A DNA stretch of 36,192 nt. Origin: Treponema sp. (GTDB lineage Bacteria > Spirochaetota > Spirochaetia > Treponematales > Breznakiellaceae). Positions 28,730-36,192 of this stretch are shown here, in pieces; within the stretch, counting starts at the first letter, position 1; each line of letters begins with the position of its first letter. The DNA lies in the NCBI GenBank assembly GCA_031258305.1, contig JAIRNA010000121.1:1-36192 (forward strand), given 5' to 3'. Position numbers and translations under genes: made by a program. The notes beneath the pieces are model-generated. The model made no database searches and was not told the origin of the DNA. It saw nothing but the letters and a program-made list of their open reading frames with translations.

Positions 28730-31033
28730 TTATTTTAGGAGGGAAACCCTTAGCTCTTGTCCGCCGATATCGTACCGTTTCCCATAGACCATAACCGTAA
28801 CCTGCGCGTCCGCCTCAAAGACCGCCTCATACGCCGAAACGCTCACCCGTAAGAGCGCCCTTTGATAGCGGATAGTGAAACAGTAGCGCGTCCAGGCGGA
28901 TGGAATGGTCGGGCTGAAGGCTAAAGTCGCCCCGTCACTCCGCAATCCCCCGAAACCATAGACGATGTTCACCCATGCCGCGGCAATACTTGTTGTGTGT
29001 AAGCCTTCACCTGTGTTGCGGTTGTAGTTGTCCAAGTCCATGCGGGTGGCAAATTCGAAAAATCTGAAAGCTTCGTCGTGTCTTCCCAATTCAGATGCAA
29101 AGATTGAGTGTATTGATGGGGACAGACTCGACTCGTGTATGCAACGCGGTTCGTATAACTCATAGTTCGCTTTCTTTACCTCGAGAGGAAAATCTTGGTT
29201 GTATAGGAAAAGGAACATAAGTACATCCGGCTGTTTGAGCATATCAAAACGATAGATGCGGTCGTAAGACCAGTGACTGTAAAGTGGGAAATCTGTTACC
29301 GGAATGGCGTGAACGTCAAAGTGCGGCAGGGTGAAATAGCCTTCATGCTGTTCAAATAGTTTGGTTTTTTCATCAAAAAGGATTATCATCCTCTCCGCGT
29401 TTTCTCTAAAAGTCTCCAGTTCCTTACTCGTCAATGCGGTTTTTTTTACTAATGCTTGGTAAAACGTAGGCGCTACATTTTCCATTTCCAAAATAACGGT
29501 TATCGTATACTCAAAAGTCTTCTTCGCCATGAAGTTCGTGTAGCAGTTGTTATTGACCATCATATGGAATTCGTCTGGTCCCATGACCGCGTAAAATCCG
29601 AAGCCGCTATGGTCGGCGTTCCATGCGCCCCTGCTTGCGAGAAAACGGCTTATTTCAACGAGCATTTCTACGCCGTGAGTGAAAAGGAAATCACTGTCCC
29701 CGCTTACTGTTGCGTAATGTCTGATACCGTAAGCAGTCGCGGTTGAAGATTGAAACTGAAGGCTTGCGTGTTGCCAGAGCGCACAGGCTTCAGCGCCGTT
29801 TTGCGTAGCAATGGGGTAGCACGCACCCACACAGTCGAGCTGCTTCGCTCGCTCCTTCGCCGCCGTCAAACCTGCATACCGGTATTCGAGTAGGTTCTTC
29901 GCGGCCTTGAGGTTGGAGAAAAGGAAGAATGGCAGACAATAGGTCTCTGTGTCCCAGAACGTATGCCCATTGTAAGATTCGCCAGTCAAGCCTTTTGCCC
30001 CAATATTATTTAAGGGGTCCGCGCCATGGTAGGTCTGGTGCATTTGGAAGATGCAGAAACGTACGCCTTGTTGATTCTTCTCGTCTCCTTCAATCACGAT
30101 ATCGCCATTCCGCCATACTTTTGCCCAATACGCAGCCTGCTCGGTAAGTACCTGCGTGAACGTCTTCTCTTCACGGGCGCTCAAGGACGCCCAACAATCC
30201 GCCCACATGGTTTCTGCATCCGCGCCCTCCTTTCTCGTCACGTAATTATAAACGTCTTTTTCAACAACTGCTTCGGTTCCAGGGTTCATAGAAAAGGTAA
30301 ACCGAAAGCCTACTGCTTTTTCGGGTTCTAATCTTTCTATACGAGGCTGAGGGCTTACGGACCAGGTAAAACCAGAGAAAATGCGTTGACAAGAGTCGCT
30401 CGAAGAAATAGTTCTTGCCTGAACCGCCGCTCCTTTCCCAAACCACGCCCGTTTCTCCAGCTCCCAGTAATGCTTGTCATCCCCGTGAATCGTGTCAAAA
30501 GTATTCATCAACTCGATCTCAATGGAAACCGCGTTTCTTGCCTCTTTATCAAGGGATACGATGATTTTCTGACATCCCGTTTTCGGCTCTTTCATACAGA
30601 GAAGCCGCAGGAACGTCAGTCTTACGGTTCCCCATTGGGTCTGCCAATCAAAACACCGCGTTAGCAAGCCGCTCCTCATATCGAGTTCACGCCTGAAGTT
30701 GTCTATGGGACAAACACCCATATCCAGGACCTGTCCGTTGACCGAGACTTTCGCCCACAGCCAATCAACCGCGTTTACCATGAAATGGGTCTTGGAGACG
30801 ATGCCTTTATAGACAACGCCTTGTACCGACTCTTCTACATAGACACCGTTGAAGTAACTGCCCCGCAGAGAAAGCGCACTTACGCCTTCTTCGGCGTAAC
30901 CCCGTACGCCCATATACTCGTTACCAAGTGAAAAAACCGACTCTGACACGAGGTTTTTGTCCTTGCGCCAGCCGTTTTCGATAATTTTCCATGGATCGCA
31001 TAAAAGGTACGTGTCCGCATATTTTGTCGCCAT
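28730..31033 (-). CDS. Glycoside hydrolase family 65 (disaccharide phosphorylase, e.g. kojibiose/maltose/nigerose/trehalose type)
   Basis: NEYMGVRGYAEEG, GHTFWDTETYCLPFFLF, YAVMGPDEFHMMVNNNCYTNFMAKKT catalytic Glu region. Confidence 0.9.
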   Translation of the reverse strand: MATKYADTYLLCDPWKIIENGWRKDKNLVSESVFSLGNEYMGVRGYAEEGVSALSLRGSYFNGVYVEESVQGVVYKGIVSKTHFMVNAVDWLWAKVSVNGQVLDMGVCPIDNFRRELDMRSGLLTRCFDWQTQWGTVRLTFLRLLCMKEPKTGCQKIIVSLDKEARNAVSIEIELMNTFDTIHGDDKHYWELEKRAWFGKGAAVQARTISSSDSCQRIFSGFTWSVSPQPRIERLEPEKAVGFRFTFSMNPGTEAVVEKDVYNYVTRKEGADAETMWADCWASLSAREEKTFTQVLTEQAAYWAKVWRNGDIVIEGDEKNQQGVRFCIFQMHQTYHGADPLNNIGAKGLTGESYNGHTFWDTETYCLPFFLFSNLKAAKNLLEYRYAGLTAAKERAKQLDCVGACYPIATQNGAEACALWQHASLQFQSSTATAYGIRHYATVSGDSDFLFTHGVEMLVEISRFLASRGAWNADHSGFGFYAVMGPDEFHMMVNNNCYTNFMAKKTFEYTITVILEMENVAPTFYQALVKKTALTSKELETFRENAERMIILFDEKTKLFEQHEGYFTLPHFDVHAIPVTDFPLYSHWSYDRIYRFDMLKQPDVLMFLFLYNQDFPLEVKKANYELYEPRCIHESSLSPSIHSIFASELGRHDEAFRFFEFATRMDLDNYNRNTGEGLHTTSIAAAWVNIVYGFGGLRSDGATLAFSPTIPSAWTRYCFTIRYQRALLRVSVSAYEAVFEADAQVTVMVYGKRYDIGGQELRVSLLK

Positions 31034-31037
31034 TGCG

Positions 31038-31937
31038 TTATCCCTTAATACCGCTTTGCATTGAAATTTGAGTTATCTGTCTTTGGAACATGAAAAAAAG
31101 GGCTATGGGGGGTAGCACAGCGAATACGATGCTCCTCAAGACATCAACGTCGTTAGCTCTGCTCGTTCTGAACTGGAAAAGTCGCACCATCACGGTTTCG
31201 AGAGACGTGTTTTTCAGGGTGAGGTAGGGCAAGAGGAAGTCCGACCATGCGGCATTCACCGTGTACATAACAATCACCATGATGATAGCCTGACTAAGAG
31301 GAACCGCTATCCTCCTGAAGATGGACAGGTCAGAGGCACCGTCTATCTTTGCGGCTTCTATGAGCGATTGAGGGAGCGCATCAAAAAAGCTCTTGAAAAG
31401 CACCACGTAGAAGGCGTTAGCGCCCATACTAAGCCACAGTGGAACAAAGGAGCCTGTGAGCCTCAAACGGGCTATGTTCATAAACAGCGGTACGATGCTT
31501 GTGGTTGCCGGTATCAATAGCGCCCACATTACCAGCATATAGACGATTTTGTGTCCCTTAGGCTTGATTTTTGACAAGGCGTAACCTAACAGTCCGTTGA
31601 ATAACACCGCGCACGCCACACTGCCAAGTACCGAAATAAGGGAATTAACATAGTAGCGCATAAAATGCAGTTGATTCCATGTTATGAGGTAGTTATTAAA
31701 ATCGAATTTTGACGGCAATATCTTTGGTTCGCGCACGAACTCGCGTATTTCTTTGAAACCTTGCAGGGCGACCCACACAAGAGGCGCAATACAAAGAAGT
31801 GCGGCAAATATTGCGTCAATGATGACAAGACCGTATACAATCCGCACGCCTCGCGTCTTAAAGTCAAATTCTCTGATGATGCCGTTATTCGGTCTCTTCC
31901 ATGTCTTTCCTTTCATTCTCTTATCCTTGTTTTGCAT
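31038..31937 (-). CDS. Carbohydrate ABC transporter permease (MalG-like)
   Basis: Multiple TMs and EAAKIDGASDLSIFRRIAVPLSQA EAA loop. Confidence 0.93.
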   Translation of the reverse strand: MQNKDKRMKGKTWKRPNNGIIREFDFKTRGVRIVYGLVIIDAIFAALLCIAPLVWVALQGFKEIREFVREPKILPSKFDFNNYLITWNQLHFMRYYVNSLISVLGSVACAVLFNGLLGYALSKIKPKGHKIVYMLVMWALLIPATTSIVPLFMNIARLRLTGSFVPLWLSMGANAFYVVLFKSFFDALPQSLIEAAKIDGASDLSIFRRIAVPLSQAIIMVIVMYTVNAAWSDFLLPYLTLKNTSLETVMVRLFQFRTSRANDVDVLRSIVFAVLPPIALFFMFQRQITQISMQSGIKG

Positions 31938-31949
31938 AGTTCAATTTCT

Positions 31950-32849
31950 TTAATTTTGTCCTTCATTCGGTTTATTTAGCTTGAAATACAGCATCGTAAG
32001 CGCGATGAGAATCAGACTGATAATCACAGATACCGCCGAAGCCCGCGGGTAATTGAACTGCTCGAAGGCGAATTTGAACACTAACTGCATGATCGAGATG
32101 GATGCGTTGTTCGGCCCCCCGTTTGTCATGACGAGAGGTTCGTAGAGTATTTGAAACACGGCAATTATTTGAAGAATCAGAAGGGTACGGGCGAGGTTGT
32201 AGATACATGGAATGGTAATGTGGCGTATGCGTTTCCATATGCCCGCGCCTTCGATGATGGCCGCCTCGTAAAGTTCCGGGTCAATGCCTTGTAGTCCGGC
32301 GATGTAGAGCAAGGTTGTCGCTCCCGCGCCTTTCCATGTGAGGGTCAGCACGATGAGTGGAATGGTCCATCGCGGGTTTGTGAGCCACGGTTGAGCGTCT
32401 ATACCAATATTGCTGAGAAGAATGTTGAGAATACCCGTGTCTCCCGGATTGAAAATGTATTTCCACATAAGAACCATCGCCACACCCGGAATAACGTTTG
32501 GTATGTAGATACTCATTTTGAAGAAGGACTTGCCTCGTCGTATTTCATTAACGAGTATGCCAAGAGCTATGGGAACCAGAAACCCAATCACCAGCGACCA
32601 TAGTGTATATGCGAAGGTGTTCCTCAATGACGGAAGAAAGTCAGGATGTTGAAATACGTCCGCATAGTTTTTAAGACCCGTAAACTGAACAAGCCGCATC
32701 CCCATTGCCTTGAAGAGGGAGATTCTTATACTCTCAATCAGTGGTTCCCATACGAAAAAACCGAAAAGCGCCACAGATGGCGCCATAATGATCCAGCCGG
32801 AGAGGTTCTTTCGCAATTCTTGTCGCAATGGCTTTGTATTATTTCTCAT
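31950..32849 (-). CDS. Carbohydrate ABC transporter permease (MalF-like)
   Basis: Multiple TMs and ELYEAAIIEGAGIWKRIRHITIP EAA loop. Confidence 0.93.
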   Translation of the reverse strand: MRNNTKPLRQELRKNLSGWIIMAPSVALFGFFVWEPLIESIRISLFKAMGMRLVQFTGLKNYADVFQHPDFLPSLRNTFAYTLWSLVIGFLVPIALGILVNEIRRGKSFFKMSIYIPNVIPGVAMVLMWKYIFNPGDTGILNILLSNIGIDAQPWLTNPRWTIPLIVLTLTWKGAGATTLLYIAGLQGIDPELYEAAIIEGAGIWKRIRHITIPCIYNLARTLLILQIIAVFQILYEPLVMTNGGPNNASISIMQLVFKFAFEQFNYPRASAVSVIISLILIALTMLYFKLNKPNEGQN

Positions 32850-32851
32850 GT

Positions 32852-34225
32852 TTACAAATTATCCAAGATTCTCTGAAAATTCGCCTGAGCTGCGTCCAAC
32901 AGCGCCTTGACATTCGCGTTTCTGTCAGTGACGACTGCTTGCAGGACCTTGGTCAATTCCGCATAAAGGTCTTGGGCATCGTATTCTTCGGTTTTGAGGT
33001 TGGACGGCTTGGCAACCATCGAGTAATAGTCGTTGTAGAGTCTCATATCGACGTTACGATACTTGTCTATAGCGCTCTGTTGCGCTTTGAGGAAAGCTGG
33101 ATCTGTCCATGCGGGAAAGGTCGGGATGACAGGTACTCCTTCATTCTTCCGCATCTGTGCGTCAGCCTCTAGCCCTGCGATAGATTCCGTCGTTACCACT
33201 GGTACTTTACCCATAATTTCAAGGTACCGAAGTGCGGCTTGGACTTCGGCCGACGTCGCGTTTGCGGCGAACATATAGGGCGTACCGCCCATAAGGGAGA
33301 ATTGACCTCTTGGTCCCGCCGGCACCGGTACGAGTGATAAGTCTCTGACCGGAAGCCCATTAGCCATAGTCGGCTGATTGACCGCGTCTTGAGCCGCTAG
33401 GTACATCGCGGCTTTACCTGTGCCTATGGCTTGGAAACCACTCGCCCAATCCTCACTCGTTGGATCGGCTGTCAGCGCATCATATCTCCACTTGAGATCT
33501 TTCACGTAATTCATTGCGGCAACCACTTCAGGTGTATTGACTTGGGCTATCCATTTGCCGTTTCTCTGAACCGTGAACCGCGCCCCAAAACCCCAAGCTA
33601 TATTGGTGAAGTGCCATCCGCCTGCATTGTCCCGCGCAAGGAGACAAAAGCCAGCGCTGCCGGTTTTCTGCTTGATTGTCTGAGCAGTGATTGCGAGTTC
33701 GTCCCAGGTCCTGGGATATTTTGGAACGCCGTTTCCGTCAACGAGTCCGGCTGAACGGAAAAGCTCCACATTCAGCATAAGACCGAGCGCATAGGCGTCC
33801 CGCGGGATACCGTAGATTTTGCCGTTTTGGGACAAAAGTTCCAGAATGGACGGGTTCATAGTCTTGTCCCAGCCCAGGGCTTTGACTTCCGCAGTGATAT
33901 CCTTGACGAATCTTCCGTTGATGAGTTTCTGCGGCTCCGTGTACCATGTCTCGAAGATAGTGGGCGTCTGTCCCGCCTCAGCCATAGGCACGAAGGTGTC
34001 AGTGGCGTACCGGTATTGAGCCGGCTGTATCAGGACGTTCGGGTACTTCGCGTTGAACTCGGATATCCACTTCTGATGCTGGGCGATTTCGCCGGTAAGG
34101 GTGTCTTCAGGATAGATCCCCAGCTTGACTGTTACCTTACCCATAGGCTTATCATTGTTCCCACTGGCAAACGCCGCACCCGTTAAGCATACCATTGCTA
34201 CTATAAACACAATAGGCTTTTTCAT
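32852..34225 (-). CDS. Sugar ABC transporter substrate-binding protein
   Basis: Signal peptide MKKPIVFIVAMVCLTGAAFASG and family-1 extracellular solute-binding pattern; SD GAGGAGG. Confidence 0.92.
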   Translation of the reverse strand: MKKPIVFIVAMVCLTGAAFASGNNDKPMGKVTVKLGIYPEDTLTGEIAQHQKWISEFNAKYPNVLIQPAQYRYATDTFVPMAEAGQTPTIFETWYTEPQKLINGRFVKDITAEVKALGWDKTMNPSILELLSQNGKIYGIPRDAYALGLMLNVELFRSAGLVDGNGVPKYPRTWDELAITAQTIKQKTGSAGFCLLARDNAGGWHFTNIAWGFGARFTVQRNGKWIAQVNTPEVVAAMNYVKDLKWRYDALTADPTSEDWASGFQAIGTGKAAMYLAAQDAVNQPTMANGLPVRDLSLVPVPAGPRGQFSLMGGTPYMFAANATSAEVQAALRYLEIMGKVPVVTTESIAGLEADAQMRKNEGVPVIPTFPAWTDPAFLKAQQSAIDKYRNVDMRLYNDYYSMVAKPSNLKTEEYDAQDLYAELTKVLQAVVTDRNANVKALLDAAQANFQRILDNL

Positions 34226-34243
34226 ACATACCTCCTCTGGTTA

Positions 34244-34288
34244 CTCTAAAAAGCCTGATGCCTAAAACAGCGTCAGTGATTTTTAGAG
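34244..34288 (-). promoter_or_regulatory. Leader hairpin in the 5'UTR of the sugar operon
   Basis: CTCTAAAAA...TTTTTAGAG 9-bp outer stem with an inner imperfect TGACGC/GCATCA stem. Confidence 0.5.
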
Positions 34289-34296
34289 AGTCTTTT

Positions 34297-34328
34297 AATC
34301 TACAAGTTTAACGTTAAACTTGTAGATT
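34297..34328. promoter_or_regulatory. 32-bp perfect palindrome, candidate LacI-type operator
   Basis: AATCTACAAGTTTAACGTTAAACTTGTAGATT with central CG, just downstream of the promoter. Confidence 0.75.
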
Positions 34329-34336
34329 CTGTAGAT

Positions 34337-34366
34337 ATTATAAAGACATTCTTGAAGAGTTGTCAA
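34337..34366 (-). promoter_or_regulatory. Consensus promoter TTGACA-18-TATAAT of the sugar operon
   Basis: Perfect -35 and -10 hexamers on the minus strand. Confidence 0.85.
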
Positions 34367-34435
34367 CCGTTTTTTTTATTTTTTTATAATGACGTTTCTA
34401 TGTGGAAAAAACGGACTTCAGACCGCTTTTTCGAA

Positions 34436-34469
34436 AGACGGTTTCAAAATTTCAGTTTTGAAACCGTCT
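34436..34469. repeat. Inverted repeat, 14-bp stem and 6-nt loop
   Basis: AGACGGTTTCAAAA-TTTCAG-TTTTGAAACCGTCT. Confidence 0.9.
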
Positions 34470-34584
34470 CAACTACCGTTACTTTATCTTCGTTTCATTC
34501 CGCAAGATGCTTCTGATGAATTTGCCGGACTGTGAAAGTTGATTTTCGCCGTAAAGCCCCATATCACCAATGGTGTCTGACACC

Positions 34585-34690
34585 GTAAGCCTGCGCAGCA
34601 CCCTGCGGTAAGGCTTCGCAGCACCCTGCGATAAGCCTGCGCAGCCACCTGCGGTAAGCCTGCGCAGCACCCTGCGATAAGCCTATGCGG
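34585..34690. repeat. Tandem 23-bp hairpin repeat, four full copies plus a partial fifth
   Basis: Unit RTAAGCCTGCGCAGCACCCTGCG; each contains CGCAG-NNNN-CTGCG. Confidence 0.93.
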
Positions 34691-35450
34691 AATGGGCTGT
34701 CAGCTTGAACTCGGACCGTACCTCCCTCAGGTTCTTGAGAAGCCCGCTTGAGCCTTTCGTCGAACTCTGCGTAACCACCTTGAGCGCGTAGTCCGTGCCG
34801 ACAACAAGGGATGCCGGGACTATGGCCTTGAGCGTGCGCGGCTCGTTCACCGCCAGTATCTCCGCCTTCACCGGCGCGGTCGCGCCGTCATCGAAGAACA
34901 GCCCCTCCTGTCCGGCGTGGTCCGCATCCGCCTCCACCTTCAGACCGTAGCCCCGAATCGTGAGTAGGTTGCCGATGGTCATTACCTCATCGAGCTGCCC
35001 CGTGTGTTCGTCCACCGCCTCCGCGATGATCCCGTCCCGCTGGTCTATCCCGTCAAACTCCACCTGTACCCGCTCACGAATGTATTTCCGTAAAGACGCG
35101 CTGACCTGGAGCCGGGCTTCCGGGTGGACCCCGTCGGGCAGCCGAGTTTCCGCGCCCTCGTATTCCCCGGGCAGGCGTATGCTCAAGTTAAAGACCGGGG
35201 TCTTGATCTTGTAGCCGTCCGCGGACAGGTAGTAGATGAGTTCGCAGGCCGCGGTAAAACCTTCTTCGATGACGCGGGGGTCGGCTTCGATGTTGTAGAC
35301 CTCTGCTTTGCTGGCGATGCCGTGGATGTCCAGTTCCGGCTGGAACACGGCTTTGAGGTTGTAAGGCTTTTTTGCGCCGGGCAAGAAAGCGTGGATGAAC
35401 TTTGCCATAACCTTGTGGATTATGTCTTTTACGGTAAAGTCTAATGCCAT
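34683..35450 (-). CDS. DUF4469-like protein, paralogue of 19491-20258
   Basis: Collinear C-terminal pattern VEFDGIDQRDGIIAEAVDEHTGQLDEVMTIGNLLTIRGYGLKVEAD...GLFF; SD AAGGAG. Confidence 0.72.
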   Translation of the reverse strand: MALDFTVKDIIHKVMAKFIHAFLPGAKKPYNLKAVFQPELDIHGIASKAEVYNIEADPRVIEEGFTAACELIYYLSADGYKIKTPVFNLSIRLPGEYEGAETRLPDGVHPEARLQVSASLRKYIRERVQVEFDGIDQRDGIIAEAVDEHTGQLDEVMTIGNLLTIRGYGLKVEADADHAGQEGLFFDDGATAPVKAEILAVNEPRTLKAIVPASLVVGTDYALKVVTQSSTKGSSGLLKNLREVRSEFKLTAHSA

Positions 35451-35593
35451 AGTAACTCCTTAAAAAAAATAATGATGAACAGGGGGCGCACGTTGCGCAC
35501 GCCTTCTGCCGTCGTTCCGTGAAGACCTGCCGCCTGTCAGCCGACCTTCGGAACGGTATATTGTGGTGCATGATAGCACAAAATGCCACGATT

Positions 35594-35647
35594 GATGGCG
35601 TCGGACACCCGCAAATCCGCGTATCCCAACGAGTGCCGGACACCATC
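35594..35647. repeat. Imperfect inverted repeat of a GGTGTCNGACACC-like motif
   Basis: GATGGCGTCGGACAC and GTGCCGGACACCATC, 12 of 15 complementary; related motif at 34571-34584. Confidence 0.6.
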
Positions 35648-35659
35648 GGACTTATTCAT

Positions 35660-35790
35660 GGAGTTCCGCCTACGGCGGAACTCCCAAGCTAAACGGCGTA
35701 GCCGTTTAGCCAGACGCCGCAAATGCCGCAGGGCATGGAGTTTTGCACAATGCGCAAAACTCCGAGACTAAAGAACCGCTGCGCGGTTCT
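35660..35790. repeat. Array of five hairpins
   Basis: 35660-35684 (11-bp stem), 35688-35710 (10 bp), 35723-35736 (5 bp), 35737-35763 (10 bp), 35772-35790 (8 bp). Confidence 0.9.
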
Positions 35791-36192
35791 CATTCCCAGC
35801 CGCCCGTGGAGCCACTGTTCAGCGTAACGCCGACACCGGCGGTGGTGTTGCGCTTCTTGGTTGATAAACTGCTCACAAAGACCGCGTGTCCGTAACTGTC
35901 GCCCCCCGCGGTGTTTTTTAACGAATCGCTTGCGGTTGACCCGTAGATGGTCCCGCCCGACTGCTTGATAAACGTCCCCTCCACATACACCCCGCCGCCC
36001 CAGGAGGAGGCGGTGTTGCCGCTAATTTCTCCCCCGCTCATCTCAAACCTCCCGCTACTCACGTACACCCCGCCACCATTGTAGGTGGCAGTGTTGCCGC
36101 TGATAGTCCCACCGCTCATCTCAAATATCCCATAATAGACGAATACCCCGCTGTCGCTGTTGCCGCTGATTTCTCCCCCGCTCATCTTAAAC
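35790..36192 (-). CDS. C-terminal part of a GGxISGN-repeat surface protein (parallel beta-helix type), truncated by the window edge
   Basis: Tandem FEMSGGxISGNTAxxxGGGVYV units; frame stays open to the window end (FKMSGG), so the listed ATG is internal. Confidence 0.85.
   Translation of the reverse strand, partial: FKMSGGEISGNSDSGVFVYYGIFEMSGGTISGNTATYNGGGVYVSSGRFEMSGGEISGNTASSWGGGVYVEGTFIKQSGGTIYGSTASDSLKNTAGGDSYGHAVFVSSLSTKKRNTTAGVGVTLNSGSTGGWE

Noticed and set aside
34479-34670. 63-aa ORF over the 23-bp repeats
   Set aside because: Its N-terminal half is just translated tandem repeat; the tail VSDTIGDMGLYGENQLSQSGKFIRSIL could be a gene remnant but is not supported enough to call.
34585-34690. 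CRISPR array
   Set aside because: Units are directly contiguous 23-bp repeats without unique spacers, and no cas genes are present.
35188-35646. 152-aa ORF on the minus strand (MVSGTRWDTRICGC...)
   Set aside because: Shares DNA with the SD-preceded DUF4469-like CDS in another frame and with repeat sequence; Arg/His-rich frame-shift artefact.
35594-35790. Integron attC sites with the window's recombinase acting as IntI
   Set aside because: The paired repeats lack a convincing RYYYAAC/GTTRRRY pair, and the recombinase shows no IntI-specific insertion before the HxLRH motif.

Overview
The window reads as spirochaete chromosome, probably Treponema-like (a judgement from protein style, not a database match). 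The left and centre are mainly housekeeping: tyrosine recombinase, sigma-70 factor, DUF1015 protein, oriC with dnaA, a chemotaxis receptor, a GT4 glycosyltransferase, era, a flotillin-like protein, rnhB, cimA, a tRNA-Pro/ogt pair, a ComFB-like protein, an HD phosphohydrolase, a TPR protein, rpsU, aroA, an HtrA-type protease, a second tRNA-Pro, and a sugar ABC transporter plus GH65 phosphorylase operon. Two accessory islands stand out. Island 1 (about 19.26-24.0 kb) has a promoter, a short leader ORF carrying a 12-C tract, a DUF4469-like protein, two tandem 38-bp palindromes, a CsgG/LpoB-like domain fused to a predicted beta-barrel, a six-repeat FnIII lipoprotein, and a decayed second copy of the promoter/leader. 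Island 2 (about 34.4-36.2 kb) has a diverged DUF4469-like paralogue, a GGxISGN beta-helix repeat protein running off the window edge, a 23-bp tandem hairpin repeat and a dense hairpin array. The most notable candidate is the 12-C tract. Changing it to 13 or 10 C would open an uninterrupted frame from the leader ORF into the DUF4469-like gene, which suggests a phase-variable translational switch. Other observations are several likely leaderless genes, ogt starting 2 nt after a tRNA 3' end, and a LacI-type palindrome controlling the sugar operon. No database search was possible, so all names come from recognised motifs.
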